Origin: Ruminococcus bromii
GTDB lineage: Bacteria > Bacillota > Clostridia > Oscillospirales > Acutalibacteraceae
DNA: 64,000 bases
Direction: 5' to 3'
NCBI RefSeq assembly: GCF_002834225.1
Contig: NZ_NNSR01000039.1
Span: forward strand, 1-64,000
In this document: one piece after another, positions 51,671 to 61,014 of the stretch
Position numbering within the stretch: position 1 is the first letter of the stretch
Layout: each line of letters opens with the position of its first letter
Made by a program: the position numbers and the translations under genes
The notes under the pieces: generated by a model
The model's database searches: none
The model's input: only the letters and a program-made list of their open reading frames with translations
Told to the model about the DNA's origin: nothing

Positions 51671-52732
51671 ATGTTGATGTGTTCAATATTTAAAAAGCCA
51701 ATATCAGTTTTAGGCGTAATTGCTTTGGTTCTTGCAATTTGTGCAACGATGTTTTGCGTGTCAGGTTGCGGGTCTGATGTAAAGGTTAAAATTAACGATT
51801 CAGGCGTTACAACCGGGGCAGACGGTAACACGGATATGACTGTAAGAGAAATACTCGAAAAGGCTGAAATCAAGCTTGGCGATAAGGACGAAACAGAGCC
51901 AAAGGCTGATGAAAAGCTTGGCGACAAGACAGAAATCACAGTAAAGCGTTATGCAAAGGTAACCGTTAAAAACGGCAGTGATGAAAAGACAGTTGAGCTT
52001 GTAGGCGGTACTGTTGAGGATGCTGTTAAGAAGGCAGGCTTTAAGCTTGATGACAGCGTATCATACGATGCTGACAAGGCATCATACCTCAAGGACGGTA
52101 TGACAATTACTCTTACAAACAGCATTGAAGTGAGTCTTACAGTTGACGGAAAAACAACCAAGTGCAAAACTCAGGCTGAAACAGTAAAGGCATTCCTTGA
52201 GGAGCAGAAAGTAAATCTCGGCAAGGATGATGAAGTTTCGCCAAAGCTTGATGAGAAAATCAAGGACGGTTCCAAGGTTGTTGTAAAGCGTGTTGAGTAC
52301 AAGACAAAAACCGAAAAGGTAAGCGTTGACTACAAGACGGAAGAACAGGAAAGCAGTTCGCTTGCGTCGGGAGAAACTCAGGTTACGCAGGAAGGCGTAA
52401 AGGGCGAAAAGACTGTAACATACAAGGTTAAGTATGTTGACGGCAAGGAAAAGTCAAAGGAAAAGACAAGTGAAAAGGTTACGAAAGAGCCTGTAAATAA
52501 GATTGTAACCGTAGGTACAGCGGTACAGAGCAGTGCTGTTGAAGCTCCTCAGCAGTCACAGCAGACACAGCAGTCGCAGAAACCACAGCAGAGCAGCAGT
52601 GCTCAGTCAAGTCAGGCTTCACAGGGCAAGACGGTTGTTTCAAAGCAGGCAGTGTACGATTGTGACGGTTCAGGTCACGGTTACTATGTAATCAAATGGT
52701 CTGACGGCACAGAAACATACGAAGAATTTTAA
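51671..52732 (+). CDS. Secreted DUF348/G5-domain protein (YabE/Rpf-related)
   Basis: 353 aa. The N-terminal hydrophobic segment (about 14-32) ends in FCVSGCG, possibly a lipobox. Successive DUF348-like ubiquitin-fold repeats follow: one around KVTVKNGSDEKTVELVGGTVEDAV and one around EVSLTVDGKTTKCKTQAETVKAFL. A G5 domain is next (about 220-285, YKTKTEKVSVDYKTEEQ then KYVDGKEKSKEKTSEKV). A Gln/Ser-rich linker leads to a short C-terminal segment (YDCDGSGHGYYVIKWSDGTE). YabE and Rpf proteins with this layout end in a 3D or lysozyme-like cell-wall hydrolase, which is missing here. Role probably wall binding. No clear ribosome binding site. Confidence 0.75.
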   Translation: MLMCSIFKKPISVLGVIALVLAICATMFCVSGCGSDVKVKINDSGVTTGADGNTDMTVREILEKAEIKLGDKDETEPKADEKLGDKTEITVKRYAKVTVKNGSDEKTVELVGGTVEDAVKKAGFKLDDSVSYDADKASYLKDGMTITLTNSIEVSLTVDGKTTKCKTQAETVKAFLEEQKVNLGKDDEVSPKLDEKIKDGSKVVVKRVEYKTKTEKVSVDYKTEEQESSSLASGETQVTQEGVKGEKTVTYKVKYVDGKEKSKEKTSEKVTKEPVNKIVTVGTAVQSSAVEAPQQSQQTQQSQKPQQSSSAQSSQASQGKTVVSKQAVYDCDGSGHGYYVIKWSDGTETYEEF

Positions 52733-52750
52733 TAAATTACAAATACAAAG

Positions 52751-52774
52751 CAGCTCCCAAAAGGGGGCTGTTTT
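52751..52774 (+). terminator. Terminator after the G5 protein gene
   Basis: CAGCTCCC pairs with GGGGGCTG around AAAA, followed by TTTTG. Confidence 0.85.
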
Positions 52775-52786
52775 GTATATTTGTTA

Positions 52787-52815
52787 TTGATATTTAATAT
52801 GTATTGCTATATAAT
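52787..52815 (+). promoter_or_regulatory. Promoter of the macrodomain-vWA pair
   Basis: TTGATA (52787-52792), 17-bp spacer, TATAAT (52810-52815). Confidence 0.75.
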
Positions 52816-52854
52816 TGGATTACAAGTCAGTTTTTATATTGGGAGGTGATTATT

Positions 52855-53832
52855 ATGCCATTGCAGATTGTTCGGAACGATATAACTAAAATGGAATGTG
52901 ATGCAATTGTTAATGCGGCGAACAGTTCGTTGCTTGGCGGAGGCGGTGTTGACGGTGCGATTCACCGTGCGGCAGGTCACGAATTGCTTAAAGAATGTAA
53001 AAAGCTCGGCGGCTGCAGAACGGGTGAGGCGAAAATTACGGGTGCGTACAAACTGCCCTGCAAGTATGTTATTCACACGGTCGGCCCTGTATGGCAAGGC
53101 GGAAATTATCATGAGGAAGAACTGCTTTCGTCATGTTATCGTAACTCGTTGCAGCTTGCAAAGGTTTATGAATGCGAATCGGTTGCCTTTCCTTTGATTT
53201 CATCGGGGGTTTACGGCTATCCGAAAGAACAGGCATTACAGGTGGCAATCAACGAAATCTGTAAATTTCTTGCAGACAACGATATGCTCGTTTATATTGT
53301 TGTGTTTGACAAAGACGGATTCCGTGTCAGCAAAAAGCTTGTTCGTGATATTGCCGAATACATTGACGAACACTATGTTGAAACGCACTATTCCGAAAAC
53401 CGCAGTCGTGGATTATCCCGTCTTTTAAGACAGCCGGAGACTTATCCAATGCAAACCGCAGCTTTGAATTTAGCTGATGTTGTAAATCAGCTTGATGAAA
53501 GCTTTTCCCAGATGCTTTTGCGTAAAATTGACGAAAAAGGTCTTACGGATTCTCAGTGTTATAAAAAGGCGAATGTTGACCGCAAGCTGTTTTCTAAAAT
53601 AAGAAACAATGTCAACTATAAACCTAAGAAAACTACCGCAATTGCCTTTGCCGTTGCACTTGAACTGTCGCTTGATGAAACTAAAGAAATGCTCCAAAAG
53701 GCCGGCTATGCACTTTCGCACTCGAATAAATTTGATGTTATCATTGAATATTTTATTCAAAAGGGCGAGTATGATATTTTTACTGTAAACGAGGCTTTAT
53801 TTGAATTTGACCAGGTTTTGTTGGGTCAGTAA
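52855..53832 (+). CDS. Macrodomain protein with C-terminal helical domain
   Basis: 325 aa. Residues 1-170 are a macrodomain: [33 protein letters not shown] and VIHTVGPVW form the ADP-ribose pocket of the MacroD/YmdB type, which removes ADP-ribose from proteins or deacetylates O-acetyl-ADP-ribose. Residues about 205-325 form a second, mostly helical domain ([21 protein letters not shown], then [18 protein letters not shown]) that looks like an HTH-type fold followed by helices. ATG 52855 follows GGGAGGTG. It is followed after about 90 bp by a vWA gene, suggesting a two-gene unit. Target unknown. Confidence 0.85.
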   Translation: MPLQIVRNDITKMECDAIVNAANSSLLGGGGVDGAIHRAAGHELLKECKKLGGCRTGEAKITGAYKLPCKYVIHTVGPVWQGGNYHEEELLSSCYRNSLQLAKVYECESVAFPLISSGVYGYPKEQALQVAINEICKFLADNDMLVYIVVFDKDGFRVSKKLVRDIAEYIDEHYVETHYSENRSRGLSRLLRQPETYPMQTAALNLADVVNQLDESFSQMLLRKIDEKGLTDSQCYKKANVDRKLFSKIRNNVNYKPKKTTAIAFAVALELSLDETKEMLQKAGYALSHSNKFDVIIEYFIQKGEYDIFTVNEALFEFDQVLLGQ

Positions 53833-53921
53833 ATGTCGCATTTCAGGCGACCATATGTTATCCCGAAAGTTGTATGATTAAGTCAAGATAAAAAACTTAA
53901 TTACTTTTGGAGGTAACAACT

Positions 53922-54566
53922 ATGAAAAACAACATTACAGAATTGGTATTCATTCTTGACAGAAGCGGTTCAATGTCAGGACTTGAACAGGACACAATCG
54001 GCGGATTTAATTCGCTCATTGAAAAGCAACGCAGACAGAACGGCAAGTGCTATGTTTCAACCGTATTGTTTGATCACGAAACCGAGGTTCTTCACGACAG
54101 GGTTGAATTGTCTGAAATTTCAAAAATGACTGAAAACGATTATACGGTTCGTGGCTCAACTGCACTCATTGACGCTATCGGCGGTGCAATTCATCACATC
54201 GGCAACATTCATAAGTATGCAAGAGAAGAAGATGTTCCCGAACACACCTTGTTTGTGATTATGACCGACGGAATGGAGAACGCAAGCCGTATCTATTCAA
54301 GCAATAAGGTCAAGAAAATGATTGAGCGTCAGAAAAATCGCTACGGCTGGGAATTTCTTTTTATCGGAGCTAACATTGATTCCGTTGAAACCGCTAAGCA
54401 TTTTGGAATCAATTCCGACCGCTCCGTTAATTATCACGCTGACGGTCAGGGTACGGCTGTTGTTTTTGACGCAGTATCAAAAACCGTGTGCAATTTCAGA
54501 AAAAGCAGACCGCTTTCATCGTCTTGGAGTGATGAGATAGACAAGGACTACGAAAGCAGAAAATAA
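53922..54566 (+). CDS. vWA-domain protein with intact MIDAS
   Basis: 214 aa, no signal peptide, essentially one von Willebrand A domain. The metal-binding site is complete: DRSGSMSG (about 11-18), Thr in RGSTALID (about 73-80) and Asp in MTDGMENA (about 112-119). Such cytosolic vWA proteins mediate Mg-dependent protein binding, for instance in tellurite-resistance-like and AAA-chaperone systems. TTTTGGAGG precedes the ATG; a TTG at 53907 lies inside that site. Second gene after the macrodomain protein and likely co-transcribed, as only weak hairpins lie between. The partner is unknown. Confidence 0.85.
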   Translation: MKNNITELVFILDRSGSMSGLEQDTIGGFNSLIEKQRRQNGKCYVSTVLFDHETEVLHDRVELSEISKMTENDYTVRGSTALIDAIGGAIHHIGNIHKYAREEDVPEHTLFVIMTDGMENASRIYSSNKVKKMIERQKNRYGWEFLFIGANIDSVETAKHFGINSDRSVNYHADGQGTAVVFDAVSKTVCNFRKSRPLSSSWSDEIDKDYESRK

Positions 54567-54610
54567 GAGACAAATTAGTTTTAATTTCTGCATTTATACC
54601 ATAAACAAAA

Positions 54611-54646
54611 GACCTATATTTACTTTAGAATAAGTAAATATAGGTC
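54611..54646 (-). terminator. Terminator overlapping the end of the GT-C gene
   Basis: GACCTATATTTACTT (54611-54625) pairs perfectly with its complement at 54632-54646, loop TAGAAT. On minus it is followed by TTTTG. The stop codon of the GT-C gene lies within the stem. It also faces the convergent vWA gene. Confidence 0.8.
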
Positions 54647-55987
54647 AAATTTATTGAAGTCACATTGGAAAGAATCAATCTTTTTATACTTGAAATTACT
54701 TTTAATGCATTTTGGCATTTTTGTGAGTTCATTTTTTACAAACCAAATTTTATGATTTGGGTCAACTTTGTCTGCAATTTCATTTTTGTTTATACATTCA
54801 ACATTTTCAAATGCCTCAAACCAGTTTTCTTTGTAGGTGCAAAGGTGGGTGTTGTTCGGATAATAATACGACATAATTCCGAATGCACTGTCGCAGTAAA
54901 CAAAAGTGTCTGATTCTGACTGTTGAGAACTGAATCTTTCACGAAAATTTGTCATTGACGGATTATATTCAAACAATCCTGTTGCAACAAGACAGCCGAT
55001 ATTTACAACGCAAAGCAGGGTGCATATTACTTTGCTCGGCTTTGGTTTTATATCTTTTACGCCGAAAGCAACGAGAATTGCAAAGATACCGAGAATTACA
55101 ACGCTGTATCTTGCAATGTAAAACGGGCGTATAAAAACGGTTACGAACAACCCGATTATTTGAATCCCCATAACGCAGACATCTGCGAAAATTATACACA
55201 ATTTTCGGTTGCTCTTTTTCATAAGAACAAGTGCAGATACTGCTATGCCCGATATGAATACAATTACAGACAACGGTTCAACTCCGCTGAGCCAAAAATT
55301 ACTTGAGGCTGATTTTGTTTGATTTAAAAGAGGAATTATCCAAAATGAATATCCTGCCACCATAATAAGGTCTGCAATAATAATACGCTTGAACAAATTC
55401 CTGTCTTTAATGAGCAGATATATATTTGCAAAAGCAAAGATAATTGCAACTGCAAGAAGTGCGTAGATGTGATTGTATGCAGCCCCAAGTCCTGCTATAG
55501 CAAATAAAATGCAGTGATGAAACTTTTTGTTTGCTATAAAAAGCAGGGACTCAATAAAGCATAATGTAACAAAAAATATGCTCCATGAGTATGACCTTTG
55601 CTGAACGCTGAAATAGAGCATCATTGGCACAGCTCCGACAGTCAGCATATAAATTATTGATGTTTTACTGCCGTAGTGCTTTTTTATGATTGTGCATCCC
55701 AAAAACAGCGTTGCAATGTAACCGATTGCCGAAAATATTTTTGTTGCTGTTATTGAGTATCCAAAGATGCAACAAAATGTTTTCAGCGACAAGAAATACA
55801 GCGGTGGGTGCATATCGGATTTCAGAATATTGATTATGTCTGAATAATTGTGCTGAATCAGCGACAGCGTGTACGCCTCGTCAAACCATATATTGTCATT
55901 AAATATAAGTGTTAGGGAAAACAATGACAAAACGGCAAATATGATATATACCGTATGATTTGCTCTGACTTTTAATTTGTGCATCAT
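54620..55987 (-). CDS. GT-C membrane glycosyltransferase (GT39/ArnT-like)
   Basis: 455 aa with about ten to twelve membrane helices and a C-terminal outer domain. The first periplasmic loop has NDNIWFDEAYTLSLI with the Asp-Glu pair typical of GT-C enzymes, followed by SDMHPPLYFLSLK, a motif of the PMT/ArnT-like group (GT39 and relatives). Such enzymes transfer a sugar from a polyprenyl-phosphate carrier to proteins, lipid or wall polymer outside the membrane. Acceptor unknown. Start at ATG 55987, preceded by ACGGAG; the frame is open to 56026. Not in an obvious polysaccharide cluster. Confidence 0.78.
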   Translation of the reverse strand: MMHKLKVRANHTVYIIFAVLSLFSLTLIFNDNIWFDEAYTLSLIQHNYSDIINILKSDMHPPLYFLSLKTFCCIFGYSITATKIFSAIGYIATLFLGCTIIKKHYGSKTSIIYMLTVGAVPMMLYFSVQQRSYSWSIFFVTLCFIESLLFIANKKFHHCILFAIAGLGAAYNHIYALLAVAIIFAFANIYLLIKDRNLFKRIIIADLIMVAGYSFWIIPLLNQTKSASSNFWLSGVEPLSVIVFISGIAVSALVLMKKSNRKLCIIFADVCVMGIQIIGLFVTVFIRPFYIARYSVVILGIFAILVAFGVKDIKPKPSKVICTLLCVVNIGCLVATGLFEYNPSMTNFRERFSSQQSESDTFVYCDSAFGIMSYYYPNNTHLCTYKENWFEAFENVECINKNEIADKVDPNHKIWFVKNELTKMPKCIKSNFKYKKIDSFQCDFNKFDLYLLILK

Positions 55988-56084
55988 AATATCTCCGTTT
56001 CTGAGTTTATAGGATAATTTTACCATTACAGGGCTATAAATTCAAGATTAACGGAAAACGATCTGTCTGTGATAAGTGTTTTAC

Positions 56085-56158
56085 ACACCTGAAAAGGGCG
56101 CTGGCCGGTAGCATGGGCTTATAGCCCTAGAGCAAACCACCCGTTGGACGGGTGGTTT
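56085..56158. repeat. Palindromic repeat, possible IS200/IS605-derived end
   Basis: Between two minus genes lie GGGCT-TATA-AGCCC (about 56119-56132) and ACCACCCG-TTGG-ACGGGTGGT (about 56137-56157) followed by TTTTT. Paired small hairpins of this kind resemble the ends of IS200/IS605 elements and their non-coding derivatives, but no transposase is present. It may also act as a plus-strand terminator. Confidence 0.4.
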
Positions 56159-56650
56159 TTATTGCATAATTATATTGTCTTTGAAAAATTTCTCAATAAA
56201 ATTCTTCATTTTCTTATATTGTCGATTAAGCTTTGTGAATATTAAAATCCACACACCTGCAAACAGTAATATCGGAACAATTGAGAATATCAGCGATGCC
56301 AAGTTTTCATTACAAAAATAATCGTATATTGAAAGACTTGCCAAAAACAGCACGAAAATCATAAAAGGTATCGGTAAAAGCAGATATTTCAATGATTTCA
56401 TTTTTAATGTCAGAACCGAGCCGTTTGCTGAGTTTTCAACAGTTCCGTCAAAATCGGGAGATTGGTTGTCAGGTCCGCCAAATGGGTGATTTTTTGAAAG
56501 ATGAATTGTGAATTTGTTCGCAAAAAAATTGCCTGCAATTTTTGGTGTATCGGGTTTTGTATTGTCCAAAGCTTTCATTCTTAAAGCGTTAGAAACCTGA
56601 TTGGCAGAAATGTTCATTTTGTAGGAAAATGATTTAATGCAGTTGAACAT
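56159..56650 (-). CDS. Small two-TM membrane protein of unknown function
   Basis: 163 aa. A soluble N-terminal part (about 1-80, with NHPFGGPDNQSPDFDGTVEN) is followed by two membrane helices (about 86-106 and 118-142) and a Lys-rich tail. AAAGGAG lies upstream of the ATG, and the gene follows the FBPase stop by 17 bp, so both are probably one transcript. No family recognised. Confidence 0.65.
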   Translation of the reverse strand: MFNCIKSFSYKMNISANQVSNALRMKALDNTKPDTPKIAGNFFANKFTIHLSKNHPFGGPDNQSPDFDGTVENSANGSVLTLKMKSLKYLLLPIPFMIFVLFLASLSIYDYFCNENLASLIFSIVPILLFAGVWILIFTKLNRQYKKMKNFIEKFFKDNIIMQ

Positions 56651-56667
56651 AACAATTCTCCTTTAAA

Positions 56668-58650
56668 TTACTGTTCTTTCAGAACACCGTTGCGGTAGGC
56701 GCAGAGGAGCATTGAAAGTCCTTCAATGCGGTTACGGATTGTCTGACCGTCATCGGTTTGTGCAACACGGATTCGGTTTTCCGAGGTGTCAAAAACTTTT
56801 GTTGTTGAGAGAATGTCCTTGTTTGATTTGATTGCGTTGTCAATTCCCGCAAAGGGTTCGTGGGTGACAATTCGCATACCGTAGGAATTATAGACAAGCG
56901 TGTAGCCCGCTGTGCCTGTTTTGTCCTGATATGCTCTGCAAAATCCGCCGTCAATCACAATCAGCTTGCCGTTAGCCTTTATCGGACTTTCGCCCTTTTT
57001 GCGGATAACGGGAACATGACCGTTGATTATGTGACCGTGATTTTCCGAAAGACCAAATTCTTTCAAAATCCTTACGCAGGCGTCTTCATCGTGATAGAGC
57101 GTGTAGTAATGGTTGCGTGTTTCCGTGTGGGTTTCGGAATCGTCAATAAAGAACCGCTCAAACGAACACATTTTTTCTCTGCCGAAAAGCGGTGAATGTT
57201 TTCCGCACCAGAGATACCACATATAGTCGTTGCCTTTTTGCCTTTCGGGAGAATTTTCGGGGGCAGAGTGTCCCTGACGAACAATCTTTTCAAGCTCATC
57301 AAGCAATGCTTTTCCCGAAAGCACACAACTGCCCGTGTAAAATTCCATAAAACTGCCGTCCTTGTTCATCGGAATACAGCCGTGGAGCAAAAGATTGTTG
57401 TTGCAACACTTGTACATTCCGCCCTTGGCAAACAGAAAATCAATGTGTCTTTTCAGCTTTTCACTTGCCATAAAGGCATTTTTAAGCTGTTCCATAACCC
57501 GTTTTTCCGTCTTTGTCAGTTCATACGGATAGTCATGGTCAACTGTGGGGAAGAAGGTGTCGGAAATCGGATATTTCTTTTCGCCGACAGTTACGGTCGC
57601 ATTTTCAAAATCAATCTTGTCAAGCAATCGCCTGTCGCTCATATTAAAGTTAGGATTGCGGCTGACAAGCTGACCTTCAAGCTTAAAGAGAATAACGGCA
57701 ATCGCCTTGTGCATATCGGCAACAAGCAACGGATCGTTTGAGGTGTAGGGCGAATCCGCAAAAGGACCTTTCGGCATAAAGCGTTCAACATTTCCGCCGC
57801 CGTAAACATCCTTTGCAAAAAGCGAGAGGTCACGCAGACTTATTCCGTAGCCGACCTCGATTGTGTCAAGATTGCCGTATGAAAATGCGTTGTTAAGTGC
57901 AGCGGCAATGCAAGCCATACTGCCCGATGCCGCACCCATCCAAAGAATATCGTGATTGCCCCACTGAATGTCAACACCGTGGTGCATCATAAGGTCGTCA
58001 AGCACAATGTCAGGTCTTGCGCCTCTGTCAAAAATATCGCCGACAATGTGGAGCTTGTCAACAATAAGTCTTTTTATCGTGTCACAAAGCGAGAGTATGA
58101 AAACATCGGCTTGTCCTGCCTCAATAATTGTGTGCAGAATATTTTCGTGGTAGGTTTCACGGTCTTTTTTGCCTGAATCACCGAACATAAGCTCCTCAAT
58201 GATGTAGGCATAATGCTTTGGCAGAGTTTTACGAACCTTGCTTCGTGTGTATTTGGAAGAAATGTGTCGGCAGATTGCAAGCAATCTTATGAGTGTTAAT
58301 CTGTACCATTCTTCAATGTCGGTTATTTCGCTTTTGTAAACACTGAGTTTTTCCTTTGGATAATAAATCAGCGTTGCAAGCTCGGCGCGCTGTTCGGATG
58401 TGAGAGTATTTGAAAAAAGGTCGTCAATCTTTTCTCTGATTGAACCCGATGCGTTGTTGAGAATATGTCTGAATGCCTCATGCTCTCCGTGAATATCGGA
58501 AAGAAAATGTTCCGTACCTTTCGGCAAATCAAGGATTGCGTGAAGATTAATCATCTCTGCCGCCGCCGACTGAATGTTAGGATACTGCTCCGAAAGCGCC
58601 TCAAGATAGAGAATATTTTCCTGCATTTGCTTTTCGTCGTAATGTTTCAT
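56668..58650 (-). CDS. fbp: Fructose-1,6-bisphosphatase, class III
   Basis: 660 aa, the length of the Firmicutes class III enzyme (Bacillus YydE/Fbp, about 640-670 aa). It removes the 1-phosphate from fructose-1,6-bisphosphate in gluconeogenesis. The calcineurin-like metal site is visible: FLSDIHGEHEAF (about 48-59), VGDIFDRGARPD (about 195-206), WGNHDILWMGAASG (about 223-236), and HIINGHVPV. ATG 58650 has CGGAGG eight bases upstream; the frame continues to 58701 but without such a site. Confidence 0.95.
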   Translation of the reverse strand: MKHYDEKQMQENILYLEALSEQYPNIQSAAAEMINLHAILDLPKGTEHFLSDIHGEHEAFRHILNNASGSIREKIDDLFSNTLTSEQRAELATLIYYPKEKLSVYKSEITDIEEWYRLTLIRLLAICRHISSKYTRSKVRKTLPKHYAYIIEELMFGDSGKKDRETYHENILHTIIEAGQADVFILSLCDTIKRLIVDKLHIVGDIFDRGARPDIVLDDLMMHHGVDIQWGNHDILWMGAASGSMACIAAALNNAFSYGNLDTIEVGYGISLRDLSLFAKDVYGGGNVERFMPKGPFADSPYTSNDPLLVADMHKAIAVILFKLEGQLVSRNPNFNMSDRRLLDKIDFENATVTVGEKKYPISDTFFPTVDHDYPYELTKTEKRVMEQLKNAFMASEKLKRHIDFLFAKGGMYKCCNNNLLLHGCIPMNKDGSFMEFYTGSCVLSGKALLDELEKIVRQGHSAPENSPERQKGNDYMWYLWCGKHSPLFGREKMCSFERFFIDDSETHTETRNHYYTLYHDEDACVRILKEFGLSENHGHIINGHVPVIRKKGESPIKANGKLIVIDGGFCRAYQDKTGTAGYTLVYNSYGMRIVTHEPFAGIDNAIKSNKDILSTTKVFDTSENRIRVAQTDDGQTIRNRIEGLSMLLCAYRNGVLKEQ

Positions 58651-58760
58651 CAAGTCCGCCTCCGAAAAAACTTTTACTGAAATCAGTGTATCACAACGCA
58701 AAAATTATATCAATATTATTGCAAAAGATTTTGCGGAATTTTCTGCAAAAACAAAACACC

Positions 58761-58791
58761 CGATTTCCGTTTTGGTCGGAAATCGGGCATG
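58761..58791 (-). terminator. Terminator of htpG
   Basis: CCCGATTTCCG pairs with CGGAAATCGGG around a seven-base loop. On minus it is followed by TGTTTTGTTTTTG. Confidence 0.8.
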
Positions 58792-58818
58792 AAATGTGAG
58801 AATGTATGTGCGATTTAT

Positions 58819-58862
58819 GTAAAGGAGCGTACAATGCTCCTGCGGGCGCCCAATGAGCGCCC
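58819..58862. repeat. Pair of short GC-rich palindromes downstream of htpG
   Basis: GGAGC-GTACAAT-GCTCC is followed three bases later by GGGCGC-CCAATGA-GCGCCC. Two adjacent palindromes like this suggest an intergenic repeat element. The AGGAGC/GCTCCT theme recurs in the hydrogenase leader (35163-35178). Confidence 0.5.
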
Positions 58863-58888
58863 TTACTGAATTGCGGAAATCGGTAAAT

Positions 58889-60769
58889 TTACATAATTGA
58901 GCAGACAAGGTCTGTGTATTCTGACGGATTTTCAAGCGGAAGTCCTGCGATTAGAAGTGCCTGACTGTAGAGAACTTCGGCATACTTCTTTGCTCTGTCA
59001 ACATCGCTCTTGATAAATTCTTCCATCTTCTTAACGGCAGGGTGAGAAAGGTTAAGCTCAAGCACACGCTGAGCCTTCATATTTGCGTCAGGCTGAACTG
59101 AGTTGAAATACTTTTCCATTTCAAATGAAATGCCGCCCTTTGCCGTAAGGCAAACAGGATGTGAAACAAGTTTCTTTGATGCGGTAACCTCTGCAACCTT
59201 GTCACCGAGTGTTTCCTTAACAAATGTAAGAAGTGCGTCCTTGTTTTCTTCATCCTCTTTATTTTCCTCGGTTTCAATGCCAAGGTCATCGTTCATTGCT
59301 GAGCAGAATTTCTTTTCCTTATATGTCATGAGTGACTGTAGAGTAAACTCGTCAATCTCCTCTGTGCAATAAAGAATTTCGTAACCCTTTGAGCGGATAA
59401 GCTCTGTCTGCGGAAGTGTGTCGATTGCAGCGGCATTTTCGCCTGTTGCAAAATAGATGAACTTCTGGTCTTCTTTCATTCTGTCAACATATTCCGAAAG
59501 CGTAACAAGCTTTTTCTCGCTTGAAGAATAGAACATAATAAGATCCTGAAGTTCTTCCTTGTGCATACCGTAGTCCGAAACAACACCGTATTTTAGCTGT
59601 CTGCCGAATGCGTTGAAGAATTTTTCGTAATTCTCACGGTCATTCTGAAGCATTGAAGTAAGCTCGTTTTTAATCTTCTTTTCAATGTTCTGAGCAATTG
59701 TAATGAGGTGACGGTCATGCTGGAGCATTTCTCTTGAAATGTTGAGCGAAAGGTCTGCGCTGTCAACAATACCCTTTACAAAACGGAAGTGCTCGGGCAA
59801 AAGCTCTTCGCAGTTATCCATAATAAGCACACCGCTTGAATAAAGCTGAAGTCCCTTTTTGTATTCCTTAGTGTAGTAGTCATAAGGAGCAACAGACGGA
59901 ATAAAGAGCAATGCCTTGTAGGTTACAACACCCTCAACAGAAGTTACGATAGTTTTAAGTGGCTTGTCCATAGCCATAAATTTTTCGCTGTAGAACTTGT
60001 CGTATTCTTCCTGAGTAACATCTTTCTTTCTTCTCTGCCAAAGAGGAATCATGCTGTTGAGTGTTACGGTTTCCGTGTAATCCTCATATTCGGGCTTGTC
60101 GCTGTCCTTGGTTTCTTCCTTAACTCTGCTCTTTGTCATATCCATAACAATCGGGTAGCGGATGTAGTCGGAATACTTCTTGACAAGTCCCTGTATTCTG
60201 TACTGCTCAAGGAATTCGTCATAGTTTTCATCGTCTGTGTTATCCTTGATTTCAAGAATAATCTCTGTGCCGGCATTTTCCTTTTCAATCTCGCTGATTG
60301 TGTAGCCGTCTGCACCGCTTGACTGCCAGCAATATGCCGTATCCTCGCCATATTTCTTTGTGTTTACGGTAATCTTCTTTGCAACCATAAATGCCGAGTA
60401 GAAACCAACGCCGAACTGACCGATAATGTCAATGTCGTCCTGCTTTTCTTCCATGCTCTGCTTGAATTTGAGTGAGCCTGAGGATGCAATTGTGCCGAGG
60501 TTGTTTTCAAGGTCATCCTTGTTCATGCCGATACCGTTATCAGTGATTGTAAGAGTACGGCTTTCTTTGTCGGGCTTTAAAACGATTTTGAAATCGCCTC
60601 TGTCAAGACCGACCTTGTCATCGGTAAGAGAAATGAAGCAAAGCTTGTCGATAGCGTCGCTTGCATTTGAAATAATCTCACGAAGAAAAATTTCTTTGTG
60701 AGTGTAAATTGAGTTAATCATAAGGTCGAGAAGTCTTTTTGACTCTGATTTAAACTGTTTCTTTGCCAT
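58889..60769 (-). CDS. htpG: Chaperone HtpG (Hsp90)
   Basis: 626 aa ATP-dependent chaperone. The N-terminal GHKL ATPase domain contains [15 protein letters not shown] (about 26-40), [11 protein letters not shown] (about 76-86), and [14 protein letters not shown] (about 113-126). The middle domain has [26 protein letters not shown] and LNISREMLQ, and a dimerisation domain ends the protein. AAGGAAG before ATG 60769; an upstream frame start at 60787 is less well placed. No CIRCE element is visible. Confidence 0.96.
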   Translation of the reverse strand: MAKKQFKSESKRLLDLMINSIYTHKEIFLREIISNASDAIDKLCFISLTDDKVGLDRGDFKIVLKPDKESRTLTITDNGIGMNKDDLENNLGTIASSGSLKFKQSMEEKQDDIDIIGQFGVGFYSAFMVAKKITVNTKKYGEDTAYCWQSSGADGYTISEIEKENAGTEIILEIKDNTDDENYDEFLEQYRIQGLVKKYSDYIRYPIVMDMTKSRVKEETKDSDKPEYEDYTETVTLNSMIPLWQRRKKDVTQEEYDKFYSEKFMAMDKPLKTIVTSVEGVVTYKALLFIPSVAPYDYYTKEYKKGLQLYSSGVLIMDNCEELLPEHFRFVKGIVDSADLSLNISREMLQHDRHLITIAQNIEKKIKNELTSMLQNDRENYEKFFNAFGRQLKYGVVSDYGMHKEELQDLIMFYSSSEKKLVTLSEYVDRMKEDQKFIYFATGENAAAIDTLPQTELIRSKGYEILYCTEEIDEFTLQSLMTYKEKKFCSAMNDDLGIETEENKEDEENKDALLTFVKETLGDKVAEVTASKKLVSHPVCLTAKGGISFEMEKYFNSVQPDANMKAQRVLELNLSHPAVKKMEEFIKSDVDRAKKYAEVLYSQALLIAGLPLENPSEYTDLVCSIM

Positions 60770-60865
60770 AAAAATCTTCCTTTTCATAATAATACATAAA
60801 TTAAGAAGCCTTGTTCAAAACCGCAATCTGCATAGCTTTTCACATAAGCCTCTCATCAAACTATA

Positions 60866-60894
60866 ATTATACTACAAAAGGTCAACTGTTTCAA
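60866..60894 (-). promoter_or_regulatory. htpG promoter
   Basis: On minus: TTGAAA (60894-60889), 17-bp spacer, TATAAT (60871-60866). Leader of about 90 nt. Confidence 0.7.
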
Positions 60895-60947
60895 TATATA
60901 AAAAGTCCGAATGTGTCATATAGGGCGAATTTTGGTGAAATTTGTCA

Positions 60948-60976
60948 TTGCAATGGCGGCGTTTTCGCTTTATAAT
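60948..60976 (+). promoter_or_regulatory. Promoter of the LTA-synthase-like gene
   Basis: TTGCAA (60948-60953), 17-bp spacer, TATAAT (60971-60976), divergent from htpG. Confidence 0.65.
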
Positions 60977-61014
60977 CTACTTAATAACTGCATTGAAAAA
61001 GAAAGGAGAATTAA

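Noticed and set aside
60770-61014. CIRCE (HrcA) operator for htpG
   Set aside because: The TTAGCACTC inverted repeat is absent; only a standard promoter is seen.
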